Source of the DNA: Poriferisodalis sp965262965
Lineage (GTDB): Bacteria; Actinomycetota; Acidimicrobiia; Acidimicrobiales; Poriferisodalaceae
DNA length: 64,000 nt
Direction: 5' to 3'
NCBI RefSeq assembly: GCF_965262965.1
Contig: NZ_OZ253573.1
Coordinates: 2,790,001-2,854,000 of the forward strand
Below, piece after piece: positions 26,048 through 34,310 of the stretch. The translations under genes and the position numbers were made by a program. Position 1 is the stretch's first letter; each line of letters begins with the position of its first letter. The notes beneath the pieces are model-generated. The model was given only the letters and a program-made list of their open reading frames with translations. It made no database searches and was not told where the DNA came from.

Positions 26048-26137
26048 TCGAACGCCGAGCGGCGAGGACAACGCGGGAGGGGGCCTCATTCAGGTGCAGC
26101 CCACCACGCATTGTCCCGTTCGACCCGGCGCACCTCT

Positions 26138-27271
26138 GTGAACAGTTCGAGCGTGACCTCAGCGCCCTCCGGGGGCGCCGACGCGGACACGCCTGAGCGC
26201 TCGGGCCGCTCGGCGCTGCTGAGCGCAGCAGCGGTGCCCGTGGCGTCGGTCGTGCTCGGATTGGTGCTGGGCGCGTTGCTCATCACTGTGCAAGGCCATT
26301 CCGTCCTCAGTGCCTATGGCGCGCTCGTCCTCGGCGGGCTGGGTGACGGCGATGCGGTGCTGCGCACGTTGCAGAAGGCCACACCGCTCATCTTCGGCGG
26401 CTTGGCGGTGGCGGTTGCTTTCAAAGCGGGGCTGTTCAACATCGGCGGACAGGGCCAGCTGCTGGTGGGCGCGGCATTCGCGGCAGGTGTCGGTTTTGGC
26501 ATTGACGGACTGCCGCTGGTGATTCACCTGCCCCTGGCGCTGATCGTCGGCGGCGCTGCGGGAGCAGCGTGGGCCGCGATCGCGGGCGTGCTGAAGGCCA
26601 CCTCGGGAGCGCATGAGGTGATCGTGACGATCATGCTCAATTTCGTCGCGGGCAATCTCACCGATTGGCTGGCGGCGAATCCGTGGCGGGACACGTCGGG
26701 TTCGAACATCATCGCCCGCACCCCGCTCGTGGAGGACTCGGCCGTCATCGGAACATGGGGCTGGATGCCTGCAGGGTTCTTGCTGGCGGTAGTTGCCGCT
26801 GTGGCGTGCTGGTTCCTGCTGGAGCGCACGACCTACGGCTTCGAGGTGCGCAGCGTCGGGGCCAACCGTCACGCTGCCCGGTACGCAGGCATCTCGGTGG
26901 GGTGGATCATGGCGTCGGTCATGGCGGTGTCGGGGCTGTTGGCCGGCCTCGGCGGCGCTGTCGAGTCGCTCGGTGTGGACGGGCGGTTCGAAGCGGGCGT
27001 GAACGTGGGCCTCGGCTTCGAGGGCATCACCATCGCACTTCTGGCGCGGACCCACCCGGTAGCCGTGATCCCGGCAGGACTCCTGGTGGGGGTGATGGAA
27101 GCCGGTGCGGCGAAAATGCAGTTCGAGTCGGGTGTCGCACCGGAGATCATCGACGTCATCCAGGCGCTGATCCTGCTGTTCGTCGCTGCGCCGATGATTG
27201 TGCGCTGGCTGATGCGGTTCCGCGACGCCGATGATCGCCGTGTCACCCTCGGCGCAGGCTGGGGCCGATGA
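26138..27271 (+). CDS. Nucleoside ABC transporter permease (first)
   Basis: A 377-residue permease of the branched-chain amino acid/nucleoside (BPD_transp_2, YufP/NupB-like) group with about nine hydrophobic helices. The family segments AFKAGLFNIGGQGQLLVGA, GAHEVIVTIMLNFVAGNL and SVGANRHAARYAGISVGWI are clear. The start is uncertain: GTG 26138 is preferred, with TTG 26111 adding nine Arg/Ser-rich residues. It overlaps the second permease gene by four bases (27268-27271) and is expected to form the membrane channel with it. Confidence 0.88.
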   Translation: MNSSSVTSAPSGGADADTPERSGRSALLSAAAVPVASVVLGLVLGALLITVQGHSVLSAYGALVLGGLGDGDAVLRTLQKATPLIFGGLAVAVAFKAGLFNIGGQGQLLVGAAFAAGVGFGIDGLPLVIHLPLALIVGGAAGAAWAAIAGVLKATSGAHEVIVTIMLNFVAGNLTDWLAANPWRDTSGSNIIARTPLVEDSAVIGTWGWMPAGFLLAVVAAVACWFLLERTTYGFEVRSVGANRHAARYAGISVGWIMASVMAVSGLLAGLGGAVESLGVDGRFEAGVNVGLGFEGITIALLARTHPVAVIPAGLLVGVMEAGAAKMQFESGVAPEIIDVIQALILLFVAAPMIVRWLMRFRDADDRRVTLGAGWGR

Positions 27272-28302
27272 CGGCGATCGAGGCGTCGTCGGGGGCCGCT
27301 GTGCGGCGGCGCTGGAGTGGGGCGCGCATCTGGACTGTGGCGGGAGCCGTTTCGGTCGTCGTCTGCGTGTGGGGCTTCTACGCCTGGAACGGCCCGCAGA
27401 CCACTGCTGTGCTGTCGGGGACCGTGCGTGCGGCCACGCTGCTGGTGCTCGGAGCGATGTGCGGGATGCTCGGCGAGCGCTCAGGAATCGTGAACATCGG
27501 GATCGAGGGGCAGTTCCTGATGTCGGCGTTCGCCGCGTTCACGGTGGCGTCAATCGCCGGGTCGCTGTTCGCCGGTGTCGTAGCTGGCGTGGCCGCGGGG
27601 CTCGCAATGGGCTGGATGCTGGCCGCGATGTCGATCGGCCTGCGCACCGACCAGATCATCGCCGGCACGGTGCTGAACATCGCCGCGCTCGGCCTCACGT
27701 CGTTCTTCTACGACCGCGGGCGCTCGCTCGGCCAGCTTAAGTACCAGGCGATCGAACTCGGACCGCTGGCCGACCTGCCGGTCGTCGGCAGGGCGCTGTT
27801 CAACCGCCCGCCGCTCACCTACGTCACGCTCGTTCTCGTTGTCGTGCTGCACGTGCTGCTGCTGCGGTCAGTGTGGGGGATGCGCACCACCGCCATCGGC
27901 GAACACCCCGGAGCAGCCGCCACGGTCGGTGTCGACGTGATCCGGCTGCGGTATCTGAATGTGACGCTGGCGGGAGGGCTGGCCGGTCTCGGCGGCGCAT
28001 ACCTGGCCCTCGAGGCTGTCGGCACATTCACCCGTGCGATGTCGGGCGGTCGCGGCTTCTTGGCGCTTGCCGTGATGATCTTCGGCCGCCGCACACCCCT
28101 CGGCGCCTATGCCGCGGCTCTGTTCTTCGGCTTCACCACGGCCTTGCAGAACCAGTTTCAGCTGAACGACACCTTCGACATTCCGGCGCAGTTTGTGGGG
28201 ATGCTGCCGTTCGTGGTGACGATCATCGTGGTGGCAGCTGCAGGCCTGTTTGGGCACATGCGCGACCCCGCCGCGCTCGGTCAGCCCTACAAGGTTCACT
28301 GA
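27268..28302 (+). CDS. Nucleoside ABC transporter permease (second)
   Basis: A 344-residue membrane protein of the same permease family (YufQ/NupC-like). It shows LLVLGAMCGMLGERSGIVNI and IEGQFLMSAFAAF, ISIGLRTDQIIAGTVLNIAA-type helices (SIGLRTDQIIAGTVLNI) and GEHPGAAATVGVDVIRLRYL. The start overlaps the first permease stop as ATGA, and its own stop overlaps the ATPase start as TGATG, so the three genes are translationally coupled. It pairs with the preceding gene as the heterodimeric channel. Confidence 0.88.
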   Translation: MTAIEASSGAAVRRRWSGARIWTVAGAVSVVVCVWGFYAWNGPQTTAVLSGTVRAATLLVLGAMCGMLGERSGIVNIGIEGQFLMSAFAAFTVASIAGSLFAGVVAGVAAGLAMGWMLAAMSIGLRTDQIIAGTVLNIAALGLTSFFYDRGRSLGQLKYQAIELGPLADLPVVGRALFNRPPLTYVTLVLVVVLHVLLLRSVWGMRTTAIGEHPGAAATVGVDVIRLRYLNVTLAGGLAGLGGAYLALEAVGTFTRAMSGGRGFLALAVMIFGRRTPLGAYAAALFFGFTTALQNQFQLNDTFDIPAQFVGMLPFVVTIIVVAAAGLFGHMRDPAALGQPYKVH

Positions 28303-30008
28303 TGGCTTCATCTCCCGCAAACGCCGCGCAGCCGGGGTCCGATGCCGCTGCCGCGCAGCCTGGGTCTGATACGGCCCGGTCGCAGCGCGAACCCGAGGTC
28401 CTGCTGGCCGGGCGAGAGATCACCAAGCGATTTGGTGCCGTCGTGGCGAATGAGGACGTGTCGGTCGAGCTGCGACCTGGCCGCATCCTGGCACTGCTGG
28501 GCGAGAACGGCGCCGGTAAGAGCACCCTCGTGAACGTGCTGTTCGGGCTGCACCGACCCGATGCTGGCGAAGTGGTCATCGCCGACGAAACGGTGCAGCT
28601 AGCGGGCCCTCATGACGCCATTGCGCGTGGTGTCGGGATGGTGCACCAGCACTTCCAGCTCGTGCCACCGATGAGTGTCGTTCGCAACATCGTGCTGGGT
28701 GCCGAGCCGCACCGGCTGGGCATGCTCGATCTCGCGCAGGCACGGCGGCGTGTGCTGGAGCTGTCCGAGAGATTCGGACTTCACGTCGAACCCGACGCCG
28801 CGGTGGAGGACCTGCCGGTGGGCGCGCAGCAGCGCGTCGAGATCCTCAAGGCGCTGTACCGCGATGCACGTGTGCTGATCGCTGATGAGCCAACCGCCGT
28901 GTTGACCCCCCAAGAAACCGATCACCTGCTCGACGTGCTGCGCAGCCTGACCGCTGATGGCGTCGGCATCGTGTTCATCACCCACAAGCTGCGTGAGGTG
29001 ATGGCAGCGGCTGACGACATTGTCGTTCTGCGCAACGGCCGTGTCGTCGGTGCCACCACGCCGTCGCAGACCAGCGAGGCCGCGCTGGCCGAAATGATGG
29101 TCGGCCGCGAGGTCGACCTGAGCGGCGATCGCATCCAGTCGGGAGCCGTCGCGGTCGCAGGCCCGATCGCGACGGCCGCAGTGATGCCAGAATCCGAATC
29201 TGCTGGGACGCAATCGCCGTATGACGAGCCGTCTGACGACGCACGGCCGGTCGTGCTTGACATCCGCGGCTTGTGCGCCGACGACGACCGCGGCCAGCGT
29301 GCTGTCGATGAGCTGACCCTCGCAGTGCGAGCGGGCGAGATCGTCGGTGTAGCCGGGGTGGAGGGCAACGGTCAGCGCGAGCTGGTGGAGGCCGTCACTG
29401 GCCTGCGCCACATCACCGGCGGCAGCGTGACGATCAGCGGGCAGGACACCTCGGGTGCGCGGCCGCGGCGTGTCGCCGTCATCGGTGTCGGCCACATCCC
29501 CGAGGATCGCGCCAAGCACGGCCTCATCGGCAGCTACTCGGTGTCGGACAACTCGGTGCTGAACCGCTACTTCCGCCGGCCGTTCGCGGCAGCGGGGATG
29601 CTGCGCCGCGACCGTATTGAGGCGCATGCCCAAGATGTCGTCACGACGTTCGATGTGCGCACCCCGAGCGTGCACACGCCTGCGGACAGCCTCTCGGGCG
29701 GAAACAAGCAGAAGCTCATCGTGGGCCGCGAGTTCTCCGACGACATCGACCTGCTCATTGCCGCCCAGCCGACGCGCGGCATCGACATCGGCGCGATCGA
29801 GTTCATCTGGCGCCGCATCCGCGAGAGAAGCGACGGCGGCACCGGCGTGCTGCTGGTCTCCGCCGAACTCGACGAGGTGATGGCCCTCAGCGACCGCGTC
29901 GCGGTGATGTACGAAGGGCGCATCGTCGCGGTGGTCGATCCCGTCGCGACCACCCGTGAGCAGATCGGCCTGCTGATGGCCGGCGCCACTCCCAGCGCCA
30001 CGCACTAG
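28302..30008 (+). CDS. Nucleoside ABC transporter ATP-binding protein (two ABC domains)
   Basis: A 568-residue tandem ATPase like YufO/NupA. Domain one (about 33-275) has Walker A GENGAGKST, MVHQHFQLVPPMSVV in the Q-loop, the variant signature LPVGAQQRVEILKAL and Walker B VLIADEPTAVLT. Domain two (about 320-560) has the degenerate Walker A GVEGNGQREL usual for this family and the signature LSGGNKQKLIVGREF. The ATG at 28302 overlaps the permease stop. The frame is open much further upstream but that part is antisense-like and overlaps the permease. It powers nucleoside uptake with the preceding three genes. Confidence 0.93.
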   Translation: MASSPANAAQPGSDAAAAQPGSDTARSQREPEVLLAGREITKRFGAVVANEDVSVELRPGRILALLGENGAGKSTLVNVLFGLHRPDAGEVVIADETVQLAGPHDAIARGVGMVHQHFQLVPPMSVVRNIVLGAEPHRLGMLDLAQARRRVLELSERFGLHVEPDAAVEDLPVGAQQRVEILKALYRDARVLIADEPTAVLTPQETDHLLDVLRSLTADGVGIVFITHKLREVMAAADDIVVLRNGRVVGATTPSQTSEAALAEMMVGREVDLSGDRIQSGAVAVAGPIATAAVMPESESAGTQSPYDEPSDDARPVVLDIRGLCADDDRGQRAVDELTLAVRAGEIVGVAGVEGNGQRELVEAVTGLRHITGGSVTISGQDTSGARPRRVAVIGVGHIPEDRAKHGLIGSYSVSDNSVLNRYFRRPFAAAGMLRRDRIEAHAQDVVTTFDVRTPSVHTPADSLSGGNKQKLIVGREFSDDIDLLIAAQPTRGIDIGAIEFIWRRIRERSDGGTGVLLVSAELDEVMALSDRVAVMYEGRIVAVVDPVATTREQIGLLMAGATPSATH

Positions 30009-30189
30009 CGGCACGACCGCCTTCAGAATTTCACGCTGGCCTCGCGCACTTGGCGTCTTCCCGCAAGCGCCGATAGGACATGGCACTGCAAACAGTGTTG
30101 CTTTCTGTCTGATTCATTGGTAGACAATGCACAGCAATACGCATCCTGCTGAAGTCACAGGCGGGATCGGCCTCACAAAGAGATGCCAA

Positions 30190-31056
30190 ATGTCTGATTT
30201 TTCGGTAGCGACCGGCGACGAGCCAGCCGAAGATTCCAGTACGGAGGATCGAGCGAGGCGTTCCACGGTTGCGTTCCCCTATGTAGCGCTTGATGAGGCC
30301 GTCGAAGCTGCGCGTGCGATCCACGCCAACGCCGGACGTGAGTGTGAGCTGGCGCAACTCGCGGCATGGCTCGGTACCACCGTCGCGAGCAGCAAGTTCC
30401 GATCCACCATCTCGGCCGCGCGCATGTTCAACTTGGTTCAGCGTCGCGCCAAGACGATTTCGTTGACGGAGCTCGGGGCAGCAATCGTCGACCCCGAACA
30501 GCAAGACGGTGCAGCAGTGGACGCGTTTCTGCATGTTCCGCTCTACCGGCAGGTATACGACATATTTTGTGAGAAGCTGCTTCCTCCCGACACGGGTCTT
30601 GAGGCAGAACTCCGGTCACTCGGAGTCACCGAAAAATCGATTGCCAAGGCGCGACAGGTCTTGCAGCGCTCCGCTACCTATGCGGGGTTCTTCCGAGCGG
30701 GCAGGAATCGTTTGGTGCGACCTGCTAGCGGACTCGGGCCTCAGGAAACACCACAAACTCCACCGAACGATGATGAAGTTGCCGAGAACGAGCAGTCCAT
30801 GCATGGTCGGCTGGCGGCAGTTGAGGTGATCGGACCCACGGACCCTCTTCTGAGGGGACTGTGGTCGAAACTGCCGACGGATGGACCGTTTTCTGCATCT
30901 GAGCAGAAACAGTGGTTGCAAATGGCGGATCTCGCGTTGCGAATGGTGTACGGCGATGACGATTTGGCCGCGACACCGGCATTGAGGATTTCGCAAGCAG
31001 ATGCGGTACCTGCCCAAGGCCACCTGGTCGAGGGCGCTTCGGCGCAAAGTTCGTAG
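30190..31056 (+). CDS. Uncharacterised protein of accessory island, winged-helix-like
   Basis: A 288-residue soluble protein of unknown function. After a charged tail it has a conserved-looking core: VAFPYVALDEAVEAARAIHA, ELAQLAAWLGTTVASSKFRS, ARMFNLVQRRAKTISLTELG, then AFLHVPLYRQVYDIFCEKLLP and KARQVLQRSATYAGFF. The first half reads like a winged helix-turn-helix; the arrangement recalls an uncharacterised family I have seen beside phage-defence genes, but I cannot name it. The ATG at 30190 has AAAGAGA upstream; 30127 is an upstream alternative. Codon use is less GC-biased than its neighbours and an Abi-like gene follows, suggesting horizontal acquisition. Confidence 0.6.
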   Translation: MSDFSVATGDEPAEDSSTEDRARRSTVAFPYVALDEAVEAARAIHANAGRECELAQLAAWLGTTVASSKFRSTISAARMFNLVQRRAKTISLTELGAAIVDPEQQDGAAVDAFLHVPLYRQVYDIFCEKLLPPDTGLEAELRSLGVTEKSIAKARQVLQRSATYAGFFRAGRNRLVRPASGLGPQETPQTPPNDDEVAENEQSMHGRLAAVEVIGPTDPLLRGLWSKLPTDGPFSASEQKQWLQMADLALRMVYGDDDLAATPALRISQADAVPAQGHLVEGASAQSS

Positions 31057-31147
31057 GAGAAGTCGGGGGGCGGCACCATACACGGTGTCGCCCCCCCAAG
31101 GTCTGCCCCTAGCAGCTTCGCCGAGAGGCCAAGAGGAGCTTACGCTC

Positions 31148-31834
31148 ATGAGCCTACCGTCCGAGAGCCAGCTGAATGCCGTCGCTTCCTACGAATACGG
31201 CATCAGCGCTCGTGCGGCACTTCGTCAGACAATCTCCACAGACCGTATGGCAACGTACATCAGGCTTGCTCGCGGCAGCGAGGAGAGAGCCTTGCGCCTT
31301 TACGTTCGAAATATGGCGCTTGCTTCGGCATTTCTTGGACCCATTCAAGGCCTCGAAGTGACACTCCGGAACACTGCTCATACCCTGCTGTCGGATCAGC
31401 ATGGTGACGACTGGTACGAGGCCGTCTCCCTTACCGTCGGCCAGAGGCAGGCCATCGACAGTGCCAAGCAGGCCCTTCGCCGGGAAGGCAAGACCGAAAC
31501 CCCCAATGGGATCGTCGCAGCGACGAACTTCGGTTTTTGGGTTGGACTGTTCACGAAGCGCAACGACAGCTCGCTATGGCGGCCAGTGCTGCATCGGGCC
31601 TTCAACCCGGTGCCAGCCCGCGCGGGCACATACGACCAACTCGACCGTCTCCGCACGCTACGCAACCGCATCGCGCACCACGAACCGATCATTCGCAGGA
31701 ATCTTCGACACGACCACGACAGGATTCTGCGGTTGCTCGAAATGTTGTCGCCCGAAGTGGCGAAGTGGGTGAGACATCACAGCCGCGTGCCAGAGGTCTT
31801 GGCGACTCCGCTCTCGCAGCTTGGCCAGTTCTAG
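31148..31834 (+). CDS. Abi-like (AbiD/AbiF-type, HEPN) abortive infection protein
   Basis: A 228-residue protein of the Abi-like family. It contains LRLYVRNMALASAFLGPIQG, LEVTLRNTAHTLL, FGFWVGLFTKRNDSSLWRP, and the diagnostic RTLRNRIAHHEPIIRR near residue 180. The R-N-R-I-A-H motif is the R-x(4-6)-H signature of HEPN ribonucleases, so it may act as an RNase that halts growth on phage infection. The ATG at 31148 has AGAGGAG nine bases upstream. It follows the unknown gene above by 91 bases; the two may form one defence unit (inference). Confidence 0.8.
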   Translation: MSLPSESQLNAVASYEYGISARAALRQTISTDRMATYIRLARGSEERALRLYVRNMALASAFLGPIQGLEVTLRNTAHTLLSDQHGDDWYEAVSLTVGQRQAIDSAKQALRREGKTETPNGIVAATNFGFWVGLFTKRNDSSLWRPVLHRAFNPVPARAGTYDQLDRLRTLRNRIAHHEPIIRRNLRHDHDRILRLLEMLSPEVAKWVRHHSRVPEVLATPLSQLGQF

Positions 31835-32024
31835 ACGCGGTAGGCGTAGTAACGGTGCTTGCCCTCGGCTCCCCGGCTGAGGTGTGGGGCTGCCGGGATG
31901 CCTGCCGTCTCTGTCGGCTGGACAACGCATCAGCGCCGACATTTGGGCGCCTACTTGCCTCTCTTCCCACCGTTGACAGCGAGTTCGAGCGACTTCGTGT
32001 GCCTGCCAGAACGATCGACTTGTG

Positions 32025-32283
32025 ATGTTCTTGCTCGACACCGACATCCTCTCGGCGCGGCGTCGGCGTGAACGGCATTCGGCCGCAACTCAGTGGCTTG
32101 CCAACCAACGGACAGCTGTCCGAAGTCCTCGGACACGCCAATGCTGATCTCCTGATTGCTGCCACAGCTCTTGAACACGGCCTCACTGTCGTCACCGGGA
32201 ACACCCGCCATTTCGAACCGGCCGGTGTGACGGTCTTAAACCCGTTCTCGGAGTCACAGAGTCCGCAAGCCCCGAGTGACTAG
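32025..32283 (+). pseudogene. Decayed VapC-type PIN domain toxin
   Basis: ATG 32025 begins MFLLDTDILSARRRRERHSA, the N-terminus of a PIN toxin with its catalytic Asp, but this frame stops after about 40 codons. The PIN C-terminus (HANADLLIAATALEHGLTVV and TGNTRHFEPAGVTVLNPF) is encoded just downstream in another frame to 32283. The middle of the protein (roughly 60-70 residues, with its acidic residues) is missing, so this is an internally deleted, frameshifted remnant. The open frame before it ends TVDSEFERLRVPARTIDL with a TGATG overlap, possibly an antitoxin tail. The 190 bases before the ATG hold nothing else I recognise. Confidence 0.75.
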
Positions 32284-34310
32284 ACAACTCGATCGCTGCC
32301 GCCGTCTTGAGGGATCTGGGCGCCGGTGGTGTGGGCAAATGCGGGGTTGCACAGCTGTGCGATGAGCGCGCCGACGTCGGCTGATGCGAGTTCGCGGCCC
32401 AGCAGGTTGCGCCGCCGGTACTGGCCGGGAGTGAGGCCGTATGCCGCGGCGCGTTCGGCGATCAGCTCGTCGGACCACAGGCCCGTGTCGAACACGCCGT
32501 CGGGATGGATCGTGTTGACGGTGATGCCGTCCGGCGCCCATTCCAGCGCCGCGACACGAGCGAGCTGGGTGAGTGCGGCCTTCGACGCGGAGTAGGCGGC
32601 TGCTCCGGGGCCCGGTGCTGGCACATTCTTCGAGCCGACGATGACGACACGGCCGCCCACAGGGGAGTGCGAAAGGACGCGGTGCGCGGCGGCCAGCGTG
32701 TTGGCGGCGCCGGCCACGTTGATCGCGAATGTCTGCTGCCATCCGGCGGCCAGTTCGGCGTCGTCGGCCAGATCCGCGAGGGGTGCAGCCGGGCCGAAGA
32801 TGCCTGCGGCCGCCACCACGATGTCGATGCCCCCGAAGGACGTGACGGCCGCGCTCACCGCGTCATTGAGCGCATCGATGTCGGTGACGTCGCCGACGAC
32901 GTGGTGCCGTGCTGCGTCGGAGCTGTCGTCGGGAGACTCCGCGAGGTCGAAGCCGACGACGGCGGCTCCCTGGGACGCGAGCGCGTCGGCGGCTGCGCGC
33001 CCGATGCCCGACGCAGCGCCCGTCACCAGCGCCACTTGGCCCGCCAACGCCCTCGGCGTGCCGGCTCGCGCCAGCTTGGCCTGCTCGAGTTCCCAGTACT
33101 CCACGTCGAACAGGTCGGCTTCGCTGAGCGCCGCGTACCCACCCAGCGCTTCAGCGGCGCAGATCACATCGATGGTGTGCAGGTAGATGTCTGCGGCGAT
33201 GTCGCAGTCGACGGCGCGCCGGCCCGCCGTCCACAGCCCGAGCCGCGGGTCCAGCACCACCCGCGGCGCGGGGTCCAGCATCGTGAGCGTGGTGTGTGTG
33301 CCGTATTGGTCACGCCGTGCACGGTTGCGTTCGAAATACTCGCGGTAGCCAGCCGTGAACGCGTCGACGTCGCGGCCCACCATCGGGAATTGCTTCGTGC
33401 GGATGATGTGGTCCGGCGTTGCCGGTCCACGGCACGCCACCGATGCCACGTCGTCTCTGGCACAGAACGCTTCGGCACGCTCGTCGCGCACGGCGCGCAG
33501 CAGCATCGGCGTTCCTGCCGCAGCGGAGATCGCTGCTCGCAGTTCCACCACTGCCTCGACCGTGTCAGCGCTGATGCCACGCGCTCTGCCCGCATCCGTC
33601 CCGCCCGCATCGCCGCCGCCGAATGACGGCGCTCCGGCATCGGCGAGGCTGCGCTCGGCGTCGTTGATGAACTCGATCATCGAGTCATAGGCGTCGCGTA
33701 CGGTCTCGCCGAAGGTGAACACGCCGTGGTTCGCCAGCACCATCGCGGTCGTTCCGTCGTGTGACTGCGCCTCCCATTCGATCGCACAGCGACGCGCCAG
33801 ATCGAACCCGGGCATCACATACGGCACCACGACAACCTGATCGCCCCAGGCCTCACGTACGCGGTCGGCACCGTCGTCGGTGTTGGTGAGCGCCAGGACG
33901 GCATCGGCGTGACTGTGCAGGACTGCTCGCTGGGGCAACAGCGCGTGCAGGATCGCTTCGACCGACGGATTGGGTGCGCTCGCATCGAGCAGGTGGATGC
34001 GCAGCTGGTTCACCATCTCGGTATCGCTCAACTGCTCGAGCACCGCGAGCCGCCGCACAGGCTCGAGTCGCAATGGCGCGAATCCCGGTGGCTCGATCGT
34101 GGCCAGATCCCAGCCGCTGCCTTTCACCCACAGCGTCGGAACCGGCTGGCCCCAGGCGTCGGCGGACTCGCCCTTGATCGACGTGTTGCCGCCGCCGTGG
34201 AGCACGAGAGCAGGATCTGCGCCGACCAAGCGCGACCCGTAGGTGATCTCTCCGAGCGCGCCCAAGTCAGCCCAACTCGCCGCTTCGGTGTCCGACCAGC
34301 GGTTCAGCAT
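32280..34310 (-). CDS. Bifunctional class II aldolase / short-chain dehydrogenase
   Basis: A 676-residue two-domain enzyme. Residues about 1-390 form a class II (AraD/FucA-type) aldolase with GGGNTSIKGES, the metal-binding HSHAD near residue 133 and LANHGVFTFG. Residues about 425-676 form an SDR with the NAD-binding GAASGIGRAAADALASQGA, NVAGAAN and the catalytic Y-x3-K in AAYSASKAALTQLARVAALE. Relatives act on rhamnulose-1-phosphate, yielding DHAP and lactaldehyde and then oxidising the aldehyde. Here the gene overlaps mtnA by seven bases, making 5-deoxyribulose-1-phosphate a better candidate substrate (inference). The ATG at 34310 is clear. Confidence 0.85.
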   Translation of the reverse strand: MLNRWSDTEAASWADLGALGEITYGSRLVGADPALVLHGGGNTSIKGESADAWGQPVPTLWVKGSGWDLATIEPPGFAPLRLEPVRRLAVLEQLSDTEMVNQLRIHLLDASAPNPSVEAILHALLPQRAVLHSHADAVLALTNTDDGADRVREAWGDQVVVVPYVMPGFDLARRCAIEWEAQSHDGTTAMVLANHGVFTFGETVRDAYDSMIEFINDAERSLADAGAPSFGGGDAGGTDAGRARGISADTVEAVVELRAAISAAAGTPMLLRAVRDERAEAFCARDDVASVACRGPATPDHIIRTKQFPMVGRDVDAFTAGYREYFERNRARRDQYGTHTTLTMLDPAPRVVLDPRLGLWTAGRRAVDCDIAADIYLHTIDVICAAEALGGYAALSEADLFDVEYWELEQAKLARAGTPRALAGQVALVTGAASGIGRAAADALASQGAAVVGFDLAESPDDSSDAARHHVVGDVTDIDALNDAVSAAVTSFGGIDIVVAAAGIFGPAAPLADLADDAELAAGWQQTFAINVAGAANTLAAAHRVLSHSPVGGRVVIVGSKNVPAPGPGAAAYSASKAALTQLARVAALEWAPDGITVNTIHPDGVFDTGLWSDELIAERAAAYGLTPGQYRRRNLLGRELASADVGALIAQLCNPAFAHTTGAQIPQDGGSDRVV

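Noticed and set aside
28599..30086. A 495-codon minus-strand frame
   Set aside because: Opposes the tandem ABC ATPase, which has all its motifs in order.
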